NCBI GenBank assembly: GCA_031296915.1
Contig: JAVDPC010000004.1
Location: forward strand, 208,929-272,928
DNA length: 64,000 bases
Reading direction: 5' to 3'
From: Cerasicoccus frondis
Lineage (GTDB): Bacteria; Verrucomicrobiota; Verrucomicrobiia; Opitutales; Cerasicoccaceae
Part shown: piece after piece, positions 53,518 through 62,518 of the stretch
Layout: each line of letters starts with the position of its first letter
How positions within the stretch are numbered: position 1 is the stretch's first letter
Notes under the pieces: generated by a model
The model's database searches: none
Told to the model about the DNA's origin: nothing
The model's input: the letters and a program-made list of their open reading frames with translations, nothing else
Translations under genes and position numbers: made by a program

Positions 53518-54027
53518 ATGCCGACACTGCATAATAACCAACGTGACCGCGATCAGTTCCTGCGTGAGCTGGTCACCGAAATTGCCACCACCCTGCAGGA
53601 CGTCGTCGGCATGGAAGAAGCCGAGGGCTTTGTCAAAATGGTGGGGTTGCGGCTGGGGCAGAAGATCAACGAGGACTACACCACCGCCGAAGACATCGGA
53701 CACTGGAGCATGGAAGACCTCGCCAATGTCCTGATCGACCTCAAGGCCAAGATCAACGGCGGCTTCAGCGTGGAAAGCATCGACGAGGACAAAATCGTAC
53801 TGGTCAACTCCCGCTGCCCCTTTGGCGAGCTGGCGGTCGGGCGCCCTTCCCTCTGCCACCTGACGTCTTCCGTGTTCGGCCAAGTCGCTTCGTCGCACTT
53901 TGGCTATTCCAGCGTTGAAATCACGGAATCCATCGCCCGCGGCGACCACCGTTGCCGGGTCATCGTCGCCTTAAACCCCGATGTCGCCACCCAAGGCAGC
54001 GTCCACTTCCACCGCGGTAAAGTATGA
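53518..54027 (+). CDS. methanogen output domain 1 (MetOD1)-like sensor protein
   Basis: 169 aa. The C-terminal half reads NSRCPFGELAVGRPSLCHLT ... VFGQVAS ... SVEITESIARGDHRCRVIVA, the Cys-containing pattern of MetOD1/V4R-like small-molecule sensor domains. The N-terminal helical part (DQFLRELVTEIATTLQDVVG) may dimerise. It overlaps the downstream histidine kinase by 4 bp (ATGA), so the two work together. Confidence 0.7.
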   Translation: MPTLHNNQRDRDQFLRELVTEIATTLQDVVGMEEAEGFVKMVGLRLGQKINEDYTTAEDIGHWSMEDLANVLIDLKAKINGGFSVESIDEDKIVLVNSRCPFGELAVGRPSLCHLTSSVFGQVASSHFGYSSVEITESIARGDHRCRVIVALNPDVATQGSVHFHRGKV

Positions 54028-55124
54028 GCGCTAAAATATTTCAGGAGCAATTTTCGCTACTCGAACAAATCAGTTGCCCCATCGCTCTGGTCGATGAGCA
54101 ATTAGTCCTGCACTTTGCCAATGTAGCCTTTGCCGAGAGCCTGGGCGGCGCCCTGCCAGTCATGGGAGACCTGGAAAGCATCCTCGCCAACACCGACTCC
54201 GTCCGTCGGAGCCTCATGAGCGCAGCCGCCATTTCCAGCCCCATCCCGATCCGTCTGGAGTCTGTTTACGAAAACCAGGCGCTACACGGCCTGATAAGCC
54301 GCGTGACCTACGCCGGGCGAACCCTGTTCCTCGTCCATGGCTCTCAGCACGACACCAATCGCTTCCTCAAGCTCAATACCCAACTGGAGTCGATCAACAC
54401 CACCCTGAGTCGTGAACGCCACCTCGCGCGGCAGCACGAAAACACGCTTCACGCCATCGAGGCCTTTGTCGATGTGCTCGTGCACGACATTCGCTCGCCG
54501 CTGGCCACCGTCGTACAAGGCCTGGACCTGCTGCCCGAGGAAATCGAGGCGGACAACCTGGAATTCAGCCGACGCCTCATGGACCAGCTTAAGCAGTCCA
54601 GCACGCGTCTGGTGGAGTTCGTAGACAGCCTTTATGAGCACTCCAAGGTCCACCGTTCACAGCTGGAGGTGGAGAGCATCGACCTAGCGACCCACATGAC
54701 TTATCTTCAACAGGATTTGGCCTCGCTCCTCGAAGAATGTGGCGGCGAATTAATCCTGCAAACCGTCCTGCCGGTCATTAAAGCAGACCGGCAACTCCTC
54801 CGCCAATTGCTCCAAAACTTGCTGCAGAACGCCGTCAAGTTCCGCCACCCGGCACGCAAGTTGACGATTATGGTCGGCTGCGAGCGCCTCGATGATTCCA
54901 CCCTCGAACTCTTCGTCCGCGATAATGGGCAGGGCTTCGAGCCCAATCTCGCCAAGCAACTCTTCGACCCCTACGTGCGCAACCAAGGCAGCGCCAACAG
55001 CGGCATGGGCATTGGGCTGGCGACGTGCCGCTCCATCGCGGAAAAGCACGACTGGTCGATCCGCGCAATCGGCAAGCCCAACGAAGGCGCAGAGTTCCGC
55101 ATTCGCATCCCCTCGCACATGTAG
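54024..55124 (+). CDS. sensor histidine kinase (PAS-like, HisKA, HATPase)
   Basis: 366 aa, soluble (no membrane span). N-terminal PAS-like region (~1-105), a coiled stretch (~110-145), HisKA with His154 in [13 protein letters not shown], and HATPase_c with N-box [10 protein letters not shown]1 [11 protein letters not shown], and G2 [18 protein letters not shown]. No response regulator is nearby, so its target is elsewhere. It is translated with the MetOD1 protein, whose domain probably provides the input. Confidence 0.9.
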   Translation: MSAKIFQEQFSLLEQISCPIALVDEQLVLHFANVAFAESLGGALPVMGDLESILANTDSVRRSLMSAAAISSPIPIRLESVYENQALHGLISRVTYAGRTLFLVHGSQHDTNRFLKLNTQLESINTTLSRERHLARQHENTLHAIEAFVDVLVHDIRSPLATVVQGLDLLPEEIEADNLEFSRRLMDQLKQSSTRLVEFVDSLYEHSKVHRSQLEVESIDLATHMTYLQQDLASLLEECGGELILQTVLPVIKADRQLLRQLLQNLLQNAVKFRHPARKLTIMVGCERLDDSTLELFVRDNGQGFEPNLAKQLFDPYVRNQGSANSGMGIGLATCRSIAEKHDWSIRAIGKPNEGAEFRIRIPSHM

Positions 55125-55183
55125 TCGTATTCCGCCAAGCGGGCAGCCTTGCATTACCCCAAGCAGTGGTTCAACTTAACCGC

Positions 55184-55822
55184 ATGGCAGACCCCGCAGA
55201 CATGCGTCGCGAATACACTCAAGCCGGGCTTTCCGAGGAAAACGCCCTCGCGGACCCTTTTGCGCAATTCCGTCTCTGGTTTGAACAAGCCTTGGCCGCC
55301 CAGCTCGTGGAGCCCAATGCGATGACCCTGTCCACCGCCGACGCGAATGGAGCGCCGGACTCACGCACCGTCCTGCTCAAGGCATACGACGAGCGCGGCT
55401 TTGTGTTTTTCACGAATTACCACAGCGCCAAGGCTGGCCAGATCGCAAATAATCCGCACGTGGCGTTGCAGTTTCCATGGTTGGGGCTGGAGCGCCAAGT
55501 CAAGGTCCGCGGCCTGGCCGAAAAAATTTCCACCACCGACTCGCTGAAATATTTCCTGAGCCGACCACGCGGCAGTCAACTGGGCGCCTGGGTGTCGCAT
55601 CAAAGCAGCGTAATCAGCTCGCGCAGCATCCTGGAAATGAAACTCATGGAAATGAAGCGTAAGTTCGGCGACGGAGAAATCCCCCTGCCTGACTTCTGGG
55701 GCGGCTATCGCGTAAAGCCGGAGTTCATCGAGTTTTGGCAAGGTCGCCCGAGTCGACTACACGACCGGCTGGCCTACACCCGACAAGGCGACGCCTGGCA
55801 AATCGAGCGCCTCGCCCCTTAA
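55184..55822 (+). CDS. pdxH: pyridoxamine 5'-phosphate oxidase
   Basis: FMN-dependent oxidation of PNP/PMP to PLP. 212 aa from ATG 55184 ([11 protein letters not shown]). [33 protein letters not shown], the FMN phosphate site with Arg/Lys, [10 protein letters not shown], and the C-terminal [25 protein letters not shown] region are all diagnostic. The frame is open upstream but overlaps the kinase gene. Confidence 0.95.
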   Translation: MADPADMRREYTQAGLSEENALADPFAQFRLWFEQALAAQLVEPNAMTLSTADANGAPDSRTVLLKAYDERGFVFFTNYHSAKAGQIANNPHVALQFPWLGLERQVKVRGLAEKISTTDSLKYFLSRPRGSQLGAWVSHQSSVISSRSILEMKLMEMKRKFGDGEIPLPDFWGGYRVKPEFIEFWQGRPSRLHDRLAYTRQGDAWQIERLAP

Positions 55823-55870
55823 GCCAACGTCCCGCTGGACTGATCGAATTGCCCATTGGCAAATGACCGA

Positions 55871-56476
55871 CTAAGCCGTTTTCGTTGATCGGCGCTTTCG
55901 CCATTTGCGGACGCCAACGCCCATGGCCAACGAAGCCAATCCGGCCAAGGCAATGGTCGTGGATGACTCAGGAATCACCGCGCCAAGTGGGGCGGTTTGA
56001 CCGGCATTGATCGAGCCGTATCGCTCATCATTATACGCAGCGGCGAGGAAAGTTGTCGTGCCCCTGTTTTTGAAACTGATACGCACCCAGCCAGTTTGTA
56101 ACCCGAGTGTGAGGAATCCGAATGTCGCGGTATAACTTGCCGTTGCAGGGATCCAGGCGGCGATTCTTTGTACGGCGTTGAGAAAAGTGATCGCCCCACC
56201 ATAGGGCACGGGGCCGCTATACCAGCCGCTCATGCCGAAAGTAGTCCCGATTGTTTTGCCCGAGTTATTATTGAAAGCGGGGAAGTGACCAACGGAATTC
56301 GAGCCGTCGTAGAGATATTGGCCATACCCATATCCTGGGGCAAAAGGCACAGTTTCAACGGCAAAAGTCAGGTTGACGATGGCGGCGGACGCTGGCGAAA
56401 CAGCTAAGACAACCGATGAAAGTGCGACGCCGTAAGCGGGAAATCGAGTATGCCGATTAATGTCAGTCTGCTTCAT
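55871..56476 (-). CDS. PEP-CTERM sorted secreted protein
   Basis: 201 aa from ATG 56476 (MKQTDINRHTRFPAYGVALS, signal ending SPASA). It ends with a PEP-like box (PESSTTIALAGLASLAMGVG) and Arg/Lys-rich tail RKWRKRR. The mature region is beta-rich and Gly/Asn/Tyr-rich (GYGYGQYLYDGSNSVGHFPAF). It is the second PEP-CTERM protein in the window. Function unknown. Confidence 0.8.
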   Translation of the reverse strand: MKQTDINRHTRFPAYGVALSSVVLAVSPASAAIVNLTFAVETVPFAPGYGYGQYLYDGSNSVGHFPAFNNNSGKTIGTTFGMSGWYSGPVPYGGAITFLNAVQRIAAWIPATASYTATFGFLTLGLQTGWVRISFKNRGTTTFLAAAYNDERYGSINAGQTAPLGAVIPESSTTIALAGLASLAMGVGVRKWRKRRSTKTA

Positions 56477-56690
56477 AAGCTTGCCTTGAGGACTCATTGT
56501 GAAGGGCCAGGGTATACTTGAGATTATCGTGCGCAGAGTAGAATCAGTCAAGCCATCTACAATTTAAATTATCATATTAAGATACTATTTAGTTTTTATT
56601 TATCTGACATTAAGTTAGCGATCACCGTTCTAAGATGGAGGTGAATAAATATCTCGATGCAGCGGCGAGTTCCCCACATGATGCCCAACC

Positions 56691-58628
56691 GTGACCGAGA
56701 GCGCTCAGGGGGAGGGATCTGCAATCACGCCCAAGGCCAAAACTGCGGCCTTGATGGTGGGCGCGCTGGGCGTGGTGTTTGGCGACATTGGCACCAGCCC
56801 GTTGTATGCATTCACCACGGCCTGCAATTACCTGGACAAAGCGGATGTCGAAACCTCGGTGCTGGGCATTACCTCGCTGTTCTTTTGGTCGCTGATGCTG
56901 GTGGTGACGGTGAAATACCTCGGCTTCGTCATGCGGGCGGACTACCACGGGGAAGGCGGCGTGTTTTCGCTGATGGCTCAACTGCGCCCCTATTTCTCAT
57001 CGAAACGCGGCACGCCAGCCGTCCTGTTGATCATGATGTTTGGCGCTGCTCTGCTGCTGGGAGACGGCGTCATCACGCCGGCAATCTCAGTGCTCAGCGC
57101 GGTCGAAGGTCTGGAATTCGTTCAACCAAAGCTGGAGCCTTACATTGTGCCGCTTTCGATGATCGTGCTAGTCGGTTTGTTCACGGCGCAACGTTTTGGC
57201 ACAGGAAAGATTGGCGTGCTGTTCGGTCCGGTCATGCTCATTTGGTTTACGGTGCTGGGCGCATTGGGCGCGTGGCAACTGATGCAGCACGGGCTGGGCG
57301 TGCTCGTCGCGGTCAACCCCTACCACGCCGTTCACTTTCTGGTGGTTCATTGGCAAACGGCGATCTGGGTGATCGGGGCCGTGGTTTTATGCGTGACGGG
57401 GGCTGAGGCGCTTTTTGCAGACATGGGCCACTTTGGGCGCAAGCCGATCACGCTGGCCTGGTATTTCGTGGCGTTGCCCGGGTTGCTCCTGAATTACTTC
57501 GGGCAAGCGGCGCTCGTGCTCTACGCGGGCGAGGCGCCGGAAAATGTCTTTTACGCGCTCGTGCCCGATGGCTGGCCAACACTGGCGCTGACCATCCTCG
57601 CGACCATTGCGACGGTGGTGGCCTCTCAAGCGCTTATCTCGGGATCCTTCGCCCTCGTCCGGCAAGCGATCCAGCTACGGCTGCTGCCTCCCCTGCAAAT
57701 CATCCATACCAATGAGGAACACGAGTCGCAGATCTTCATCCCGCTGGTGAACCAGTGCCTTGGCCTGGCCTGCATCTTCACGGTATTGCTCTTTCGCTCG
57801 GCCGAAAATCTGGCCGCCGCCTACGGCCTGGCTGACACCGGCGCCATGATCGTAACCAGCATTGCATATTTCTTCGTGCGCACCAAGCGACAGGAAAAAG
57901 GCATGGCGCTGAGTCTGGTTTTGCTGGCTGTCTTCTTCACCGTGGACTTTGCCTTCTTTGGCGCAAACCTACTCAAGCTCCTGTCTGGCGGTTATTATCC
58001 GCTGGCCATCGCCGGAGGCGTTTTCCTGATGATGATCACCTACCGCAGAGGGCGCCAGGCGCTGCATCATTATCATAATGAACGCCGCGAGCCCTTGACC
58101 ACGTTTCTGGAAAAGCTCAACCCCGATGACTATCAACGCATTCCGGGAACGGCAGTTTACCTCTCGGGCAATAACCTGATGATGCCCATCATCCTCGCCA
58201 ATCAACTGCGCTTGTTTAACAGCCTGCGCGAACGAAACCTGATCCTGACCATGGCCCCGGAATCCGTGCCCCATGTACAGGGCGGGCTGATTACCGAAAC
58301 CATTCCCCTGCCACACGGTTTTGTGCGCGTCACCGCGTCCTATGGCTATGAGGACCGGCCCGACCTGGATGCAATCATCAACGAGGCGGAGCGGCGGTTA
58401 TTCTCCGGCGCCGTCCCCCAGCCAGTGGCGTATTTCGCGTCACGCGAACGGTTGTTATCGGGCAAATGCCACACCATGCCGATGTTCATGCAGCGCCTTT
58501 TCTCGCTGCAACTGCGTAATTCACGGCCGATTTATGAATACTTCATCTGGAAGCCCGATGACTTTGTTGAGCTTATCCAAACGGTGAGGTTTGACGAAAA
58601 TCCAGTTAAGTCGAACAAGCCCAAATAG
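56691..58628 (+). CDS. kup: KUP-family potassium transporter
   Basis: 645 aa with ~12 spans then a cytosolic C-terminus. The signature GALGVVFGDIGTSPLYAFTT begins near residue 24, and GDGVITPAISVLSAVEGLE is characteristic. K+/H+ symport into the cell. The start is GTG 56691. The C-terminal ~150 residues (from GRQALHHYHNERREPLTTFL) match the usual KUP soluble domain. Confidence 0.95.
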   Translation: MTESAQGEGSAITPKAKTAALMVGALGVVFGDIGTSPLYAFTTACNYLDKADVETSVLGITSLFFWSLMLVVTVKYLGFVMRADYHGEGGVFSLMAQLRPYFSSKRGTPAVLLIMMFGAALLLGDGVITPAISVLSAVEGLEFVQPKLEPYIVPLSMIVLVGLFTAQRFGTGKIGVLFGPVMLIWFTVLGALGAWQLMQHGLGVLVAVNPYHAVHFLVVHWQTAIWVIGAVVLCVTGAEALFADMGHFGRKPITLAWYFVALPGLLLNYFGQAALVLYAGEAPENVFYALVPDGWPTLALTILATIATVVASQALISGSFALVRQAIQLRLLPPLQIIHTNEEHESQIFIPLVNQCLGLACIFTVLLFRSAENLAAAYGLADTGAMIVTSIAYFFVRTKRQEKGMALSLVLLAVFFTVDFAFFGANLLKLLSGGYYPLAIAGGVFLMMITYRRGRQALHHYHNERREPLTTFLEKLNPDDYQRIPGTAVYLSGNNLMMPIILANQLRLFNSLRERNLILTMAPESVPHVQGGLITETIPLPHGFVRVTASYGYEDRPDLDAIINEAERRLFSGAVPQPVAYFASRERLLSGKCHTMPMFMQRLFSLQLRNSRPIYEYFIWKPDDFVELIQTVRFDENPVKSNKPK

Positions 58629-58647
58629 ATTCGCCTTGCAGCGGCAG

Positions 58648-59511
58648 ATGCCTCAATTTCCCGCCATGCTCCCCCGCCCCCTATTCGCCATCATTGCCTT
58701 AGCCTGCGCCTCCCTTGCTTGTGCGGAGCCTCAGATTGAACGCCTGGCAACGGGATTCCGGTTCGTTGAAGGGCCGACTCAAAGCCCAGTCGACGGAGCC
58801 GTTTACTTCTCCGACATTCCCGACCGCAAAGTGCATCGGTGGGACCCCAAAACCAGCGAGACATCGGTTTTCCTGGAGGACTCCGGTGGCTCGAATGGCC
58901 TGTTGTTTGCGCCCGATGGAACCCTCTTCCTCTGCCAGGACAAGTCGCGACGACTCGCGATGCGGTCACCCGATGGCGAGCTGACCGTGCTCGCGGACAG
59001 CTACGAAGGCGGCAAGCTCAACAGCACCAACGACCTGTGGATCGACCCTCAGGGCGGCGTCTACTTTACCGATCCTAAATACGGCAGCAAGGCTGGCTTG
59101 GAGCAGGACGGCGAGCACGTCTATTATCTGAGTCCGGACCACCAGACCCTGACCCGTGTCGCCAACGATTTAGTCCGCCCCAACGGCATTGTGGGAACTC
59201 CCGATGGGAAAACGCTCTACATTGCCGACCACGGCGACGGGAAAACCTGGAAATACGCCATCACAGCGGACGGAACGCTCCACGATAAGACGCTCTTTGC
59301 CGATCAGCCTTCCGACGGCATGGCCTTGGACGCGGCGGGCAATGTCTATTTGACGCACGATGGCGTGGATGTCTACTCCCCCGATGGTGAACTGATCACG
59401 AGCATTATCCTGCCCGAACGTCCGGCCAATGTAACCGTAATCGGCGAAGACCCGGTCACGCTCTTTGTCACGGCGCGGAAATCCGTTTACCGCGTCACGC
59501 TGGAGCATTGA
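58648..59511 (+). CDS. SMP-30/gluconolactonase-like secreted protein
   Basis: 287 aa from ATG 58648 with signal peptide (RPLFAIIALACASLACA). The beta-propeller SMP-30/gluconolactonase pattern has FRFVEGPTQSPVDGAVYFSD, FAPDGTLFLCQDKS, NSTNDLWIDPQGGVYFTDPK and PNGIVGTPDGKTLYIADHGD. It probably hydrolyses a sugar lactone in the periplasm. It follows kup by 19 bp. Confidence 0.88.
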   Translation: MPQFPAMLPRPLFAIIALACASLACAEPQIERLATGFRFVEGPTQSPVDGAVYFSDIPDRKVHRWDPKTSETSVFLEDSGGSNGLLFAPDGTLFLCQDKSRRLAMRSPDGELTVLADSYEGGKLNSTNDLWIDPQGGVYFTDPKYGSKAGLEQDGEHVYYLSPDHQTLTRVANDLVRPNGIVGTPDGKTLYIADHGDGKTWKYAITADGTLHDKTLFADQPSDGMALDAAGNVYLTHDGVDVYSPDGELITSIILPERPANVTVIGEDPVTLFVTARKSVYRVTLEH

Positions 59512-59542
59512 CCAGGCACATGGGTTATTATTCGATTCCGAC

Positions 59543-59944
59543 ATGAGCGACGCGCCCACATTCCGACGCACCCGACAACGTGAAGCAATCTATCAGGCGA
59601 TCTCCTCCGCAGAACGTCCCCTGAGCTTTGAGGAGCTGCTGGAGCGCGCACGCGAACACTATCCGCGACTCGGGGAGCGCACCGTTTTCCGCAATGTGCG
59701 CGAAATGCTCGACGACCACACGCTAGTCCGCGTTTACCTGCCGGGCCAGCCCGCACGCTACGAACTGCCCACCGGCAACCACTGCCCGCACTTCATCTGC
59801 CGGAAGTGTAATAATGTATTCGTGCTGCCGGAGGAAACACCGGACATTCTACCGGAATATTCCTCGAAGATTCCCAGTAACTTCGTCCCCGAAGGAGAAG
59901 AAGTCATCATCTTCGGCTACTGCCGGAAATGCCCAACCGAGTAA
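59543..59944 (+). CDS. Fur-family transcriptional regulator
   Basis: 133 aa from ATG 59543. Winged helix with RRTRQREAIYQAISSAERPL and LGERTVFRNVREMLDD, then the dimerisation domain with HFICRKCNNVF and a C-terminal CRKC (structural zinc, two CxxC). His ligands are partly replaced (NHCPHFICRKC). It could be Fur, Zur or PerR-like; regulon unknown. Confidence 0.88.
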   Translation: MSDAPTFRRTRQREAIYQAISSAERPLSFEELLERAREHYPRLGERTVFRNVREMLDDHTLVRVYLPGQPARYELPTGNHCPHFICRKCNNVFVLPEETPDILPEYSSKIPSNFVPEGEEVIIFGYCRKCPTE

Positions 59945-60129
59945 TCTTCCCACCGCAGGCAGGCCGTATGAACCGCCGTGCGCTGAGGTTTGGCCAATTC
60001 GGAAAGTCATGGATTCATCTGGCACTCAAAAATAGGGGGTGTCGGTCATACGCCTAAGCAAAATACACTACAGACCGGATAGTAATTTTTTCGTGGATTC
60101 GTATCATAGTGCAACAATACCAACACGCT

Positions 60130-60531
60130 ATGGAAGACCACACCAACGACGCCAGCCAAACGTACACCAATCTCCTCGACGCCGAGATGCGCCTCATCGT
60201 CAATGCGGAGAACGAAGACTTCATCCGGACGTATTGCCACCTGATCACCGAAGTCATTACGCGTTCTTTTTGGCGGGTCCGTCGCCTGGAGCCGACTCAG
60301 TTTGTCCGCCTCTATGCTGAGCTGTGCCAGGAGTTGGCGGTCTGCGCCCACACCCTGGGCTACTATAGCGATAAGACGATTGCGGGGATATGCATCAGCC
60401 TGCGCCTGCAAAAACGACTAAACCGGGTGCTGATGCCTCATAAGCGCACTCAGCGCGAAAAGATCAAACCCAAATCCGTCGACGAACCTCCTGCCAAACC
60501 TGCTTTCACCAAAGTGAGATACGTGGCATAG
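60130..60531 (+). CDS. hypothetical helical protein
   Basis: 133 aa from ATG 60130 (MEDHTNDASQTYTNLLDAEM); a GTG at 60109 gives 140 aa. Mostly helical with Cys and Tyr residues (LCQELAVCAHTLGYYS) and a basic C-terminus (KRTQREKIKPKSVDE). No family recognised. It stands alone. Confidence 0.5.
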   Translation: MEDHTNDASQTYTNLLDAEMRLIVNAENEDFIRTYCHLITEVITRSFWRVRRLEPTQFVRLYAELCQELAVCAHTLGYYSDKTIAGICISLRLQKRLNRVLMPHKRTQREKIKPKSVDEPPAKPAFTKVRYVA

Positions 60532-60614
60532 CGCCTTCAGCGGTGGGTGACTGAACGCGCTATTTGGAGCATTTCCCATTGCCTGACGCCAAGATGTGCC
60601 GATGGTAGTGGGAA

Positions 60615-61301
60615 ATGCTTTCCGCTGCCCTTATCGATAGCGCATCAGCCGCCTTCATCGCCGGCTTGGTGACCAGCCCACACTGCGTTGGCATGTGCGG
60701 GCCGATCGGCTGCGCAACGCTTCCGCTCGGGCAGTCGGAAAGCTCGTTGGCCTGGGCAACCGCCAGCTACCACCTGTGCCGTGCGCTGGCTTACATGACC
60801 ATTTGCCTGCTCGCCGGCCTACTCGGCAGCTCCGCCCTGGACGCTTTCGGCGCAGCGCCAGCGCGCATATTGCCCTGGTTAATGGTCGCCATGCTGCTCG
60901 CGGTAGCGTTTCGACTAGACCGGTATTTTCCCAAACCCAAGGCCTGGGGGGGCTTATTTCAAAAAGCCAGCCGCAAGGTGCGCCGACTGCCACGCTGGCT
61001 GCTCGGCGCCGGACTCGGCGCACTCACCCCCCTCCTGCCCTGCGGCCCGCTCTACCTGATCTTCACTGTCGCGTTGTTTTCCGGCTCGCCAATTCGGGGG
61101 GCCGAAATCGGGCTTGGGTTCGCACTCGGGACCATTCCCCTCCTCGCGCTCGCGCAGGGCGGATACTTCCGCTACCAGGGAAAGCTTTCACCCTCCGTTT
61201 TGCGCTGGGTGCAGTGTGTGTTCGCGCTTGCCGCGGCAGGATTAATCTCCTACCGTATGATCGCCAGCGATGGCGCATTTGGCGAACAATTCTGCCACTA
61301 A
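60615..61301 (+). CDS. SafE/TauE-like membrane protein (DsbD-like gamma domain)
   Basis: 228 aa with six or more spans. HCVGMCGPIGCATL (~23-36) and LPCGPLYLIFTVALFSGSP (~136-154) are the Cys-containing signatures of the sulfite exporter TauE/SafE (COG2836) family, often found beside cbb3 oxidase genes, where it may help copper or haem handling. No fixNOP genes lie in the window. The transported substrate is unknown. Confidence 0.82.
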   Translation: MLSAALIDSASAAFIAGLVTSPHCVGMCGPIGCATLPLGQSESSLAWATASYHLCRALAYMTICLLAGLLGSSALDAFGAAPARILPWLMVAMLLAVAFRLDRYFPKPKAWGGLFQKASRKVRRLPRWLLGAGLGALTPLLPCGPLYLIFTVALFSGSPIRGAEIGLGFALGTIPLLALAQGGYFRYQGKLSPSVLRWVQCVFALAAAGLISYRMIASDGAFGEQFCH

Positions 61302-61307
61302 AATCCT

Positions 61308-61601
61308 ATGAGCACCCCGGAAAACCTGGTTTTTGAAGTCGAAGGCGTGACCCCCGCAGAAGTCACCGTAAAGCCTGGTCGCTGCGAGCTTTTACTCAAG
61401 CACGACGAGGGCGGCCTCACCGTCACGTTCCATAACTTCGTGCCGCTCAAGCGGATCATCGATTTGTTCAACGGTTTCGACAAGCTCACCGTCATCGACC
61501 AACACGCGCCGGACAACGAGGTGGAATCCGGCCGTTTCCTGGTTCGCGCGCAACGCGGCGATGAGATCATAAAGGGCTTCTGCGACAATTTCGAAGGTTA
61601 G
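61308..61601 (+). CDS. small hypothetical protein
   Basis: 97 aa, starting 6 bp after the SafE-like gene and probably in the same operon. Beta-rich with NLVFEVEGVTPAEVTVKPG and CELLLKHDEGGLTVTFHNFV; a single late Cys (GFCDNFEG). No family recognised. Confidence 0.6.
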   Translation: MSTPENLVFEVEGVTPAEVTVKPGRCELLLKHDEGGLTVTFHNFVPLKRIIDLFNGFDKLTVIDQHAPDNEVESGRFLVRAQRGDEIIKGFCDNFEG

Positions 61602-61726
61602 GCAGTTCAGTCAATCGGGGCTCAAATGCTGAGTGCAAGCGCTCATTGGAAGAACGTGAAAGCTTTTGGTTGATTTCGCGCAGTGGGGTTTTTAATCTGC
61701 GGTTTTAACTAGATTAGCGCGCGCCC

Positions 61727-62491
61727 ATGACGAATAAACAACGCCTCGACGAAATTGAAAAATTCATCCGTGAGCACAAGTATGCCGACCTGCATACGCT
61801 CGGGACGAAGTTCGACATTTCGTTGTCTACGGTGCGGCGCGCGCTGAACGAGCTGGAAACCAACGGCGTGATCCGGCGTCACCACGGCGGCGCCAGCCTC
61901 GTGGACAGCGAATTGGCCAGCAGCGACTACGATTTCATCACTCAGGACGACCGACAATCCGAAGAAAAGCACCGCATCGCGCATTCTGTCGCGGCGCGGA
62001 TTGAGTCCGGGATGACGGTTATCATCGATGGCGGCACCACGAGCTATGCCGTCGCCAAGCTCCTGACAGAGAAGCGCTTAGTGGTCATCACGAACAGCCT
62101 GCCCGTCGCGGCGCTATTCAGTGAGGTCGGTTCCTGCGAGACGATTGTCACCGGCGGCACGGTTTACGCGCGGTTGGGCATTCTTTACGGCCCAACCTGC
62201 GAGCAGGCGCTCAGCCAGGTGCATGCCGACATCGCCATTTGCGGCGGCGCAGGCCTCACGGCGCAGGGGCTCTGGAACACAAACTCGTTCATCGTCTCCT
62301 TCCAACAGCGGATGATGGAGTCCTCCGACCAGACCTACTACGTGATGGACAGCAGCAAGCACGACCGCCGCGCCCTCCACCTGAGCACCCCTTTCAAACC
62401 CAATCTCACCCTGGCGACCGACGCCCAGCCCGGAGCCGACATCTCCAAAGCCATCGAACAAAGCGGCGCTGAGCTCATTGTCGCAAAATAG
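61727..62491 (+). CDS. DeoR-family transcriptional regulator (rhamnose/fucose)
   Basis: 254 aa. N-terminal HTH_DeoR (QRLDEIEKFIREHKYADLHT ... TVRRALNELETNGVIRRHHG), then the DeoR sensor domain with VIIDGGTTSYAVAKLL, the effector-binding loop. DeoR regulators of sugar loci usually sense a phosphorylated sugar intermediate. It lies 27 bp upstream of the kinase gene, so both form an operon. PVM-type BMC loci in other genomes include such a regulator next to the shell genes; here it is 31 kb away. Confidence 0.9.
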   Translation: MTNKQRLDEIEKFIREHKYADLHTLGTKFDISLSTVRRALNELETNGVIRRHHGGASLVDSELASSDYDFITQDDRQSEEKHRIAHSVAARIESGMTVIIDGGTTSYAVAKLLTEKRLVVITNSLPVAALFSEVGSCETIVTGGTVYARLGILYGPTCEQALSQVHADIAICGGAGLTAQGLWNTNSFIVSFQQRMMESSDQTYYVMDSSKHDRRALHLSTPFKPNLTLATDAQPGADISKAIEQSGAELIVAK

Positions 62492-62518
62492 CGAATCCCG
62501 AACCTCCCCCCCACTGCG

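Noticed and set aside
60615-61601. cbb3 oxidase assembly cluster
   Set aside because: Only the SafE-like gene is present. No fixNOP, fixGHIS or ccoS-like genes adjoin it.
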